From: Flavobacteriales bacterium UBA5081 | Lineage (GTDB): Bacteria; Bacteroidota; Bacteroidia; Flavobacteriales_E; Vicingaceae | Assembly (NCBI GenBank): GCA_002415785.1 | Contig: DIAJ01000042.1 | Location: 298 to 16,557 of the forward strand | DNA: 16,260 bases | Direction: 5' to 3' | Shown here: in pieces, positions 7,546 through 13,414 of the stretch | Layout: each line of letters begins with the position of its first letter | Numbering within the stretch: position 1 is the stretch's first letter | The notes under the pieces: model-generated | What the model was told of the DNA's origin: nothing | The model's input: the letters and a program-made list of their open reading frames with translations, nothing else | Database searches by the model: none | Position numbers and translations under genes: made by a program

Positions 7546-9057
7546 ATGAACAAGCAACTATCAAAATACTTTCCGTGGCTCAGTGGCCTTATTGCCGCAT
7601 TAGTTGCTTTTTTTGCTCTCAGCTACTTTTCTTTAAGCAGTTGGTCTACAATAAGAGAGTCGATTATTGAAGAAAAAAGTCAAGTAGCTTCCAGAATTGC
7701 CAATCACATTGAGCAATCGATTGCAGAAAAATCATATTTAGCAAAATCGCTTGCAAGTTATGTTCGATTCAATCCTCAAATTAATCAAGACGCCTTTAGA
7801 GATTTTGCCAAAGAAGTTTATGCAATGGCTGAAAGAGAAGTACTTTCAGTACAATTGGTAAAAGACAGCTTTATAACATACAACTTTCCGGAATCCCCTA
7901 ATAAGGAAACGGAAGGAGTAAACATTATGGAGTTAGAGGAGGATCGAGAACTGGTTGAAAAAGCCATTGAAAACAAAGAACCTATGGTTATTGGCCCTAG
8001 AGTTTTGATTCAGCAAGTTCAAGGAATGGTTTACCGAGTGCCGATTTTTTTACCGGACTCCAATAGTCAAGAAGAAAATTTTTGGGGCTTCTCTTCCATT
8101 GTAATGGACTTGGAACAAATTGTTGACCGAACGATTTTAGATAGTATTCAGGAATTTGCACTTTGGAGTCAGAACCAAAGTATGACACACAAAGGCTATT
8201 TCTATGGCGACAGCAACTCAATCAACGAAAATTCTATAGTTGAAACCATTAATCTTCCTACCGACACTTGGAAGTTTTACTTGAGCTATGATCAAGATGT
8301 TGCCGAAATTGATAAAATGAAGCAAATTGTACGCATCATAATTATTATTATTTCCTTATTGTTTGGCTTTGTGATTTTTCAACTACATCAATCCTATACT
8401 AAAGTCATTGAACTAAACCGTATTTTAAAAGGTAAGAATAGGAGAATTAGCACTCAATTAGAAGAAAAAGCGGTTTTAATCAAAGAAATTCACCATCGAA
8501 TTAAAAATCACTTTCAGTTAATAAGCAGCTTAAACAATGTCCTTTACGCTCACGAGGGAAATGAGGAAGTAAAAAAAGTGGTGGAAGATGTCAACCAACG
8601 ACTTACTTCATTGGCACAGGCTTATGATCAAATTTCCGATAAAGAAGATGGGAAAAATAACCTAAGGGTGTATATCTCCGAACTGGTAAACAATCTTTTA
8701 ATTGGCGTTAAACCTAAAATCGATGTTGAAATGAAAATTGATGACATCGAGCTTTACATAAAACGAACTGTCTACATTGGAGTCGTAATTAATGAACTAA
8801 TCACTAACAGCTTAAAACACGCATTTAAAAACCAAAACGACAGAAGAGTGCGCATTTATATAAAAAGTAAAGAAAAGCACTATGAATTGGTTTACCTTGA
8901 CAATGGATCGGGTTTGCCTGAAGACATTTTTGAAAAGCATGCCAATTCTACGGGAGTTCAGCTAATACAAATGTTTAGTGCACAGCTAGGTGGTAAAGTA
9001 AAACAAATTACGAAAAACGAGATGTCGGGTTTTGAGATTCAGTTTCCGATGGTGTAA
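7546..9057 (+). CDS. CHASE-domain sensor histidine kinase (HisKA_2 type)
   Basis: A membrane sensor kinase of 503 residues from ATG 7546. The frame can be extended two codons to a TTG at 7540, but ATG is preferred. A first TM helix lies at about residues 10-30. The extracytoplasmic domain at about 70-190 has the look of a CHASE domain: NPQINQDAFRDFAKEVY, SVQLVKDSFITYNFP, MVIGPRVLIQQVQGMVYRVPIFLPD and FWGFSSIVMDL. TM2 is at about 261-281, then a short coiled coil. The HisKA_2 box is LIKEIHHRIKNHFQLISSL, with phosphoacceptor H316 or H317. The HATPase domain has NELITNSLKHAF (N416, N421), DNGSGLPE (D452) and STGVQLIQM. HisKA_2 kinases often act on an unlinked response regulator, and none is adjacent here. 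The CHASE ligand is unknown. Confidence 0.9.
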   Translation: MNKQLSKYFPWLSGLIAALVAFFALSYFSLSSWSTIRESIIEEKSQVASRIANHIEQSIAEKSYLAKSLASYVRFNPQINQDAFRDFAKEVYAMAEREVLSVQLVKDSFITYNFPESPNKETEGVNIMELEEDRELVEKAIENKEPMVIGPRVLIQQVQGMVYRVPIFLPDSNSQEENFWGFSSIVMDLEQIVDRTILDSIQEFALWSQNQSMTHKGYFYGDSNSINENSIVETINLPTDTWKFYLSYDQDVAEIDKMKQIVRIIIIIISLLFGFVIFQLHQSYTKVIELNRILKGKNRRISTQLEEKAVLIKEIHHRIKNHFQLISSLNNVLYAHEGNEEVKKVVEDVNQRLTSLAQAYDQISDKEDGKNNLRVYISELVNNLLIGVKPKIDVEMKIDDIELYIKRTVYIGVVINELITNSLKHAFKNQNDRRVRIYIKSKEKHYELVYLDNGSGLPEDIFEKHANSTGVQLIQMFSAQLGGKVKQITKNEMSGFEIQFPMV

Positions 9058-9272
9058 ATCAATTTTCTTAGATAAAAGGCCATAACTACTGCCCGCCTTT
9101 ACCAAAACTACTTTAAGTCATCTTAAAGTAGTAAACGCCCTATGTTAACTCAACTTTAATTTATTTAGCAACTTATCAATAGTAAACGGTTAATTACTTT
9201 TTCTGCCTCACTGCTTTTTCGCTATTCTTTGTTTTACATTTATGCAATCATCACTCACCAAAAAACAATGAC
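9058..9272. other. Intergenic region between kinase and PIN-PhoH genes
   Basis: This is 215 non-coding bases. A weak stem, AAAGGC (9075-9080) with GCCTTT (9095-9100), is followed by a stronger palindrome at 9107-9132. Neither has the T-tract that would make a clear plus-strand terminator. TATTCTTTG at 9223-9231 is one base too long to be an exact -7 element but lies a plausible 41 nt upstream of the PhoH start. I see no small reading frame or RNA gene. Confidence 0.45.
9107..9132. repeat. Perfect inverted repeat, 11-bp arms, 4-nt loop
   Basis: ACTACTTTAAG (9107-9117) and CTTAAAGTAGT (9122-9132) are exact reverse complements around TCAT. The plus-strand side is followed by AAACGCCC, not T residues. 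The minus-strand side is followed by TTTTGG. It could be an mRNA-end hairpin for the kinase transcript or a protein-binding operator upstream of phoH. Confidence 0.6.
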
Positions 9273-10613
9273 ATGGCGAAAAAGGCAAAAACGCTCAAGA
9301 AGATCTACGTGCTAGATACCTCCGTAATTATTCACGATCACAATTCATTTTTAAGCTTTGAAGAGAACGATGTAGCGATTCCCATTACCGTTCTAGAGGA
9401 GTTAGATAATTTTAAGCGTGGAAATGATACCAAGAATTTTGAAGCTAGAGAATTTACTAGAATCGTTGATAAATTATCAGCCGACCATACTTTACAAGAT
9501 TGGATTCCCCTGCAAAACAAAAAAAAGTCGAGGTTTAAAATTATTTTGAACGGTCCAAACAAGAATACCAATGCCGAACAAATTTTTGATGAAAGAAAAG
9601 GAGATCATCGCATTTTAAATGCTGCAATTAGACTACAAGAAGAGGAAAAAGACAAAAAAGTAATCTTAGTCACCAAAGACATCAACCTAAGAATAAAAGC
9701 AAAAGCATTAAACCTTCCGGCGGAGGATTACAATACCGGAAAGGTAAAGGATGTAAGTGACTTGCACATGGGCAAATTTTTAGCTGAAAATTTAGAGTCA
9801 AGTGTTATCAAAGAGATATACGAAAAAGGCTTTATTGAAGATTACTCATTTTTAAAAGGCAGCATTCAGAACAATCATTATTACATTTTAAAAAATGGCA
9901 AAGCCTCTAGTTTGGCTTTTTACAATCCGGTGGAAGACCGATTGGATCGAGTGGAAAAGTTGAATGCTTATGGCATCATTCCTCGAAATGCTGAACAGGC
10001 TTTTGCGCTGCACGCCATTCTAAATCCCGACATAAAATTATTAACTATTCAAGGTGTAGCAGGAACGGGCAAAACGCTTTTGGCTTTAGCAGGAGCCATT
10101 GAACAAAGAAGAAACTTTAAGCAAATTATTTTAGCGCGACCAATTGTTCCATTGAGCAACAAAGACATCGGATATTTGCCAGGAGACATCAACGACAAAA
10201 TAAACCCATACATGGAACCGCTTTGGGATAACTTAAAGTTCATCAAAAATCAGTTTAGTGAAATGGACAAAAAGCACAAGCAAATTGCCGACATGCAGAA
10301 AAATGAAAAAATTATAATTACTCCCCTAGCTTACATTCGCGGTAGAAGTTTGTCTGATGTCATTTTTATTGTTGATGAAGCGCAGAACCTTACTCCTCAT
10401 GAGGTAAAAACCATTATCAGTCGTGCAGGAGAAAATACTAAAATGATTTTTACGGGTGATATTCACCAAATTGACACTCCTTATTTAGATGAACACAGTA
10501 ACGGCTTATCGTACCTCATCGATCGAGTTAAAGGAAACAAAATTTATGCACACATGACACTTGAAAAAGGTGAGCGTTCCGATTTGGCAAACTTGGCAAA
10601 CGATTTATTGTAG
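9273..10613 (+). CDS. phoH2: PIN domain-PhoH family ATPase (PhoH2/YlaK type)
   Basis: A 446-residue fusion of an N-terminal PIN-type nuclease domain and a C-terminal PhoH ATPase, the arrangement of PhoH2 proteins, which couple RNA cleavage to ATP-driven unwinding in the characterised mycobacterial members. PIN marks are KIYVLDTSVIIHD with acidic D15, VLEELDNFKRG, DERKGDHRILNAA and VTKDINLRIKA, so the acidic metal-binding set appears intact. The ATPase shows Walker A GVAGTGKT (K267), ARPIVPLSNKDIGYLPGD, LAYIRGRSL, Walker B VIFIVDEAQNL (D368, E369) and MIFTGDIHQID. Length matches B. subtilis YlaK-like proteins. It stands alone, with non-coding stretches on both sides, and the start at ATG 9273 directly precedes the Lys-rich MAKKAKTLKK. 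Confidence 0.95.
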   Translation: MAKKAKTLKKIYVLDTSVIIHDHNSFLSFEENDVAIPITVLEELDNFKRGNDTKNFEAREFTRIVDKLSADHTLQDWIPLQNKKKSRFKIILNGPNKNTNAEQIFDERKGDHRILNAAIRLQEEEKDKKVILVTKDINLRIKAKALNLPAEDYNTGKVKDVSDLHMGKFLAENLESSVIKEIYEKGFIEDYSFLKGSIQNNHYYILKNGKASSLAFYNPVEDRLDRVEKLNAYGIIPRNAEQAFALHAILNPDIKLLTIQGVAGTGKTLLALAGAIEQRRNFKQIILARPIVPLSNKDIGYLPGDINDKINPYMEPLWDNLKFIKNQFSEMDKKHKQIADMQKNEKIIITPLAYIRGRSLSDVIFIVDEAQNLTPHEVKTIISRAGENTKMIFTGDIHQIDTPYLDEHSNGLSYLIDRVKGNKIYAHMTLEKGERSDLANLANDLL

Positions 10614-10734
10614 AACCCTTTCCTATAATAGTGGAAAAGTTGAAACAACAATACCATAGCTCTTCACTCAATCAGTTGAAATTGGGATTTGGAATAGTTT
10701 TTTCACAATTTTAAATGAATTAAAATTTAATATC

Positions 10735-11208
10735 ATGAAATCAATCCATTTAATATTAGCCTTAATTTTTTCATCAGTATTGATTGCTCAAACACCTGAT
10801 GCGTATACCAAAACAAAAATAAAGGAAGTACCTAAATCGGTTAAACAAAGCTTTATGCAAATGTTTCCAAAATCTGATCAAGTAGAGTGGTCAACTTTTA
10901 GTGATGAATTTCAAGCGAAGCACAAACTGAATAATCACACTGTTTTCAGTCGCTATAATTCTGAAGGTTTACATCTAAACGATTTAACTCAGTTGAACTG
11001 GGAAAAAGAAGCGGATGAAAAAATAAAAAACAGTAAAAAAAGATCTTTTTACAAACACTGGGAGGTCATTGAATTTTACAGAAAAGAAAGCTCAAAAGGA
11101 GATGTTTCTTACACGCTACAACTAAAAAATAAGGACAATGAGCTAGGGACTATCTACTTTGATAAGAATGGAAACTTAGATGAAAAATCAAAGTCTTCGG
11201 CCTATTAA
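10735..11208 (+). CDS. Exported PepSY-like (DUF2874-type) protein
   Basis: A small 157-residue exported protein. Residues 1-19 are a signal peptide (MKSIHLILALIFSSVLIAQ). The core VPKSVKQSFMQMFPKSDQVEWS at about 32-53, followed by a Tyr/Gly strand pair (VFSRYNSEG at about 79-87), is the pattern of the PepSY-like domain of Bacteroidota (DUF2874), related to BLIP-fold periplasmic proteins. Later residues are charged and end GTIYFDKNGNLDEK. The molecular role is unknown, and proteins of this kind are often stress- or metal-linked. It is monocistronic: a 121-nt upstream gap holds no gene and no exact promoter motif, and an intrinsic terminator lies 25 nt downstream. Confidence 0.82.
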   Translation: MKSIHLILALIFSSVLIAQTPDAYTKTKIKEVPKSVKQSFMQMFPKSDQVEWSTFSDEFQAKHKLNNHTVFSRYNSEGLHLNDLTQLNWEKEADEKIKNSKKRSFYKHWEVIEFYRKESSKGDVSYTLQLKNKDNELGTIYFDKNGNLDEKSKSSAY

Positions 11209-11232
11209 TTAAGTTCAAAAACTTATCATCAC

Positions 11233-11262
11233 AACCTAAGCAATTTCAGCTTAGGTTTTTTT
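11233..11262 (+). terminator. Intrinsic terminator after the PepSY-like gene
   Basis: AACCTAAGC (11233-11241) pairs perfectly with GCTTAGGTT (11249-11257) around a 7-nt loop, and a run of seven T follows at 11256-11262. This is the clearest terminator in the window and separates the PepSY-like gene from the DUF983-rhodanese cluster. Confidence 0.92.
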
Positions 11263-11300
11263 ATGTAACCAATGTTACCTCTTTAGCCGAAAAGCTTGGT

Positions 11301-11308
11301 TAACTTTG
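11301..11308 (+). promoter_or_regulatory. Bacteroidota-type -7 element (TAACTTTG) of the DUF983-rhodanese cluster
   Basis: An exact TAnnTTTG match ends 17 nt before the ATG at 11326, downstream of the terminator. The -33 element is not clear. A small inverted repeat GTAAC-CAAT-GTTAC (11265-11278) lies where a regulator could bind. The element also supports choosing ATG 11326 over the upstream in-frame TTG at 11296. Confidence 0.55.
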
Positions 11309-11325
11309 CTCTCAAATTCATTATA

Positions 11326-11739
11326 ATGGGACTTTTCAAAAAAGGAGATAAAATGTACAGTATTGCGCACTTTAAGTGTCCCCACTGTCACGAAGGAGAG
11401 TTTTTTAAATCTCGCAACCCTTACGATTTCAAAAACATGTCTTCAACTCACGACCGTTGCCCTAAATGCGATAGAAAGCTTTATTTAGAACCCGGCTTTT
11501 ACTATGGTGCCATGTATGTTTCTTATGCATTAGGAGTAGCACATGTGGTTACACTTTGGGTTGCTACCACTGTTTTAGGAATAGAGTTTGAGTTTTGGAA
11601 CTTTATCATTTTTGTAGGTGCTACATTAGCAGTATTAACTCCTTTGTATTACGCGCTTTCAAAAATTATTTGGGCAAATATGTTTATTGGATATAAAGGT
11701 ATAAAAAATGAAAAAACAGCAAATAGTACTCAACCTTAA
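11326..11739 (+). CDS. DUF983 zinc-ribbon membrane protein
   Basis: The 137-residue product begins at ATG 11326. The frame is open to a TTG at 11296, but that would place the promoter element inside the gene. Residues 18-48 hold a four-cysteine zinc ribbon, CPHC (C18, C21) and CPKC (C45, C48), with the DUF983 signature KNMSSTHDRCPKCDRKLYLEPGFYYGAMYVSYAL. Two membrane helices follow at about 62-85 and 90-112, with a short charged tail. The ribbon should face the cytoplasm. DUF983 proteins have no established function, and some alphaproteobacterial members sit with cytochrome oxidase genes, which is not the case here. It is the first gene of a cluster with two rhodaneses, 16 nt away. Confidence 0.9.
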   Translation: MGLFKKGDKMYSIAHFKCPHCHEGEFFKSRNPYDFKNMSSTHDRCPKCDRKLYLEPGFYYGAMYVSYALGVAHVVTLWVATTVLGIEFEFWNFIIFVGATLAVLTPLYYALSKIIWANMFIGYKGIKNEKTANSTQP

Positions 11740-11755
11740 CTATTTTTTATAACAA

Positions 11756-12061
11756 ATGAAAAATTTAAGTGCAGAAGAATTCAAAGAAAGAATAGAAATA
11801 GATGAAGCAGCGGTTGTAATTGATGTTCGCGCTCCGGAAGAAGAAGTAGAGGGAAAGATTGAAGGTTCCATCAATTTAAATATCATGGACTCATCATTTC
11901 CTGCAAAAGTTCAGGAATTAGATCAAGAGAAGAATTATTACCTCTATTGTAGAAGCGGCGCAAGAAGTTTCACTGCCGGTCAATACATGGAGCAGTTTGG
12001 TTTAAAAGCCTTTAACCTCTCCGGAGGAATCCAAGCATGGAACTTATTAAGTCACAAATAA
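11756..12061 (+). CDS. Single-domain cytoplasmic rhodanese
   Basis: A 101-residue sulfurtransferase-like domain without signal peptide, so cytoplasmic. The first strand ends VVIDVRAPEEEVEGKIEGSINLNI with D23, and the active-site loop is YCRSGARS with catalytic C65 and R70, a full six-residue loop that suggests activity as a persulfide carrier like GlpE/PspE-type proteins. The C-terminal signature NLSGGIQAWN is present. The donor and acceptor are unknown. The gene lies 16 nt after DUF983 and 4 nt before a paralogue that carries a lipoprotein signal. Confidence 0.94.
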   Translation: MKNLSAEEFKERIEIDEAAVVIDVRAPEEEVEGKIEGSINLNIMDSSFPAKVQELDQEKNYYLYCRSGARSFTAGQYMEQFGLKAFNLSGGIQAWNLLSHK

Positions 12062-12065
12062 ATTA

Positions 12066-12455
12066 ATGAAGATGAGAATCATTAGCATACTTATATTAGC
12101 CTTTACCTTAATCTCTTGCAACGGTCAGGCGCAAAACGGCAACAGCGAAAAGAAAGTAATAGGACCAAAAGAGTTTAAAGCAGAAATGCAAAAGGAGGAT
12201 GATTATTATTTAATCGACGTAAGAACACCTCAGGAATACAAAGCAGGAACGATAGATGGAGCGAAAAACTTAAATATTTACGACAGTAATTTTAGTGATC
12301 AGCTGGATCAACTTGATAATGAAAAAGCAGTTTATGTTTTTTGTGCAGTTGGTGGAAGAAGTGGCCAAGCAGCTAAAGTACTAGAAAACAAAGGGTTTAA
12401 GAAAATCATTGACTTAAAAGGAGGCTACAATGCATGGTCTCGTACAAATCCCTAA
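12066..12455 (+). CDS. Rhodanese-domain lipoprotein
   Basis: A 129-residue protein with a lipoprotein signal, FTLISC, lipidated at C18, followed by a short polar linker (NGQAQNGNSEKK) and one rhodanese domain from about residue 33. The domain shows LIDVRTPQEYKAGTIDGAKNLNIYD (D51), active-site loop FCAVGGRSG with C93 and R98, and the closing DLKGGYNAWS. It should act in the periplasm on sulfur or thiol chemistry; the partner is unknown. It is clearly a paralogue of the preceding gene: both share NLNI-D-S-F, the spacing to the active Cys and the GG-x-x-AW ending, so the pair probably arose by tandem duplication followed by gain or loss of the signal. It starts at ATG 12066, 4 nt after the preceding stop. 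Confidence 0.94.
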   Translation: MKMRIISILILAFTLISCNGQAQNGNSEKKVIGPKEFKAEMQKEDDYYLIDVRTPQEYKAGTIDGAKNLNIYDSNFSDQLDQLDNEKAVYVFCAVGGRSGQAAKVLENKGFKKIIDLKGGYNAWSRTNP

Positions 12456-12457
12456 AG

Positions 12458-12688
12458 ATGAATAAAAACTCTAAAAAAGAATCGCCCTTTGCTTTTGCAA
12501 TATTACTTTGTTTAACATTGGGCTTAGCTCCCTTTTATCCGGAACCACATCTTTGGGGAAAGATTAAATGGGTATTGGGTGGAGCAAATGGCATGCAAGC
12601 CATGGATTGGTTCGACTTGCTTATGCACGGTGCTCCTTGGTTGTATTTGATTTTCTTATTGGTAAAAAAGTTTGTGTTGAGGAAATAA
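12458..12688 (+). CDS. Conserved small two-helix membrane protein (sometimes labelled 'RND transporter')
   Basis: The 76-residue protein starts at ATG 12458, 2 nt after the rhodanese lipoprotein stop. An in-frame ATG at 12434 inside that gene is less likely. Two membrane helices lie at about residues 11-27 (FAFAILLCLTLGLAPF) and 59-71 (PWLYLIFLLVKKF). Between them are LGLAPFYPEPHLWGKIKWVLGG and MDWFDLLMHGAPW, motifs I recall from a widespread family of about 70 residues. Databases sometimes call these RND transporter, although the protein is far too small to be one. Function is unknown. As last gene of the cluster it may assist or anchor the rhodanese system, which is inference. Confidence 0.8.
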   Translation: MNKNSKKESPFAFAILLCLTLGLAPFYPEPHLWGKIKWVLGGANGMQAMDWFDLLMHGAPWLYLIFLLVKKFVLRK

Positions 12689-12735
12689 TTTCGCTATCCA
12701 CAACTACAAACTCTTATATAAAACAATTCACTTTT

Positions 12736-12769
12736 AAAGTAAGTTCCCTCCCTCCTCTTTGCTTACTTT
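12736..12769. repeat. Inverted repeat overlapping the queE promoter element
   Basis: AAAGTAAG (12736-12743) and CTTACTTT (12762-12769) are exact reverse complements around an 18-nt pyrimidine-rich loop. The right arm overlaps the -7 element. It could terminate the upstream cluster weakly or act as an operator. It does not resemble a preQ1 riboswitch as far as I can judge by eye. Confidence 0.4.
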
Positions 12770-12771
12770 TG
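12764..12771 (+). promoter_or_regulatory. Bacteroidota-type -7 element (TACTTTTG) before queE
   Basis: An exact TAnnTTTG match ends 10 nt before the queE ATG at 12782, giving a very short leader. The 93-nt gap and the lack of another start nearby support a separate transcription unit for queE and the overlapping OmpA-family gene. Confidence 0.5.
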
Positions 12772-12781
12772 TAGCTTTATA

Positions 12782-13414
12782 ATGAGCACAACAGATAAAA
12801 CAGCAGTAGAACAAGGTTTAAGCTTACCTATAATGGAGAGTTTTTACACCTTGCAAGGAGAAGGTTTTCATCAGGGAAAAGCAGCCTATTTTATCCGATT
12901 AGGGGGTTGTGACGTCGGTTGTCATTGGTGCGATGTAAAAGAAAGCTGGGAAGCTGCAAATCACCCGCTTTTAACCGTAGAAAAAATTGTGGCTCAAGCT
13001 GAAAATTACCCCTCTCGCTTTGCTGTGATCACAGGTGGTGAACCGGTGATGTATCAATTCAATCCACTTTGCAAAGCTTTAAAAAAATCAGGCTTTTATT
13101 TAGCAATAGAAACTTCAGGAGCTTATCCACTCAGCGGCGATTGGCATTGGATTTGCCTATCTCCGAAAAAAAGAAAACCACCTCAAACAGAGTACTTCGA
13201 AAAAGCCCATGAATTAAAAGTTATTATTTACAATAACGACGACTTTAACTGGGCTGAAGAACATGCTGCCAAGATGAACAAAGACTGCAAACTTTATTTG
13301 CAAGCAGAATGGAGCGTTCGTGAAAAAATCACCCCACGACTAATTGAATACGTTAAAAACAACCCTCAATGGAGCATCAGCATACAATCGCACAAATATT
13401 TAAACATACCCTAA
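12782..13414 (+). CDS. queE: 7-carboxy-7-deazaguanine synthase (radical SAM)
   Basis: A 210-residue radical SAM enzyme that converts 6-carboxy-tetrahydropterin to 7-carboxy-7-deazaguanine, a step toward preQ0 and queuosine in tRNA. The N-terminal LPIMESFYTLQGEGFHQGKAAYFIRLGGC is the usual QueE opening. The cluster motif is CDVGCHWC (C43, C47, C50), a standard CX3CX2C. ITGGEPVMYQ matches the GGEP motif that binds SAM, and IETSGAYPL and LSPKKRKPP match later conserved stretches. No queC, queD or queF is visible nearby. The last 46 bases are shared with the start of the next gene in a different frame, implying coupled expression with an otherwise unrelated envelope protein. Confidence 0.96.
   Translation: MSTTDKTAVEQGLSLPIMESFYTLQGEGFHQGKAAYFIRLGGCDVGCHWCDVKESWEAANHPLLTVEKIVAQAENYPSRFAVITGGEPVMYQFNPLCKALKKSGFYLAIETSGAYPLSGDWHWICLSPKKRKPPQTEYFEKAHELKVIIYNNDDFNWAEEHAAKMNKDCKLYLQAEWSVREKITPRLIEYVKNNPQWSISIQSHKYLNIP

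Noticed and set aside
7997..8221. 74-codon minus-strand frame inside the kinase
   Set aside because: Antisense to the CHASE region of a clear kinase gene; no supporting features.
9075..9100. Terminator stem AAAGGC/GCCTTT after the kinase
   Set aside because: A six-pair stem with a 14-nt loop and only three T residues afterward; not enough for an intrinsic terminator.
9273..10613. Toxin-antitoxin or defence role for PIN-PhoH
   Set aside because: PIN-PhoH proteins can pair with a small upstream antitoxin gene in mycobacteria, but the 215 bases upstream contain no plausible small reading frame, and the neighbours are housekeeping genes.
12568..12774. 68-codon plus-strand frame overlapping the small two-helix gene
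   Set aside because: An alternate frame of a recognisable conserved protein, with a tail running into the intergenic gap and no coding character.
12689..12781. preQ1-type riboswitch upstream of queE
   Set aside because: The gap has one simple hairpin with a pyrimidine loop and no recognisable preQ1 aptamer layout. The promoter element would also leave a leader too short to hold one.
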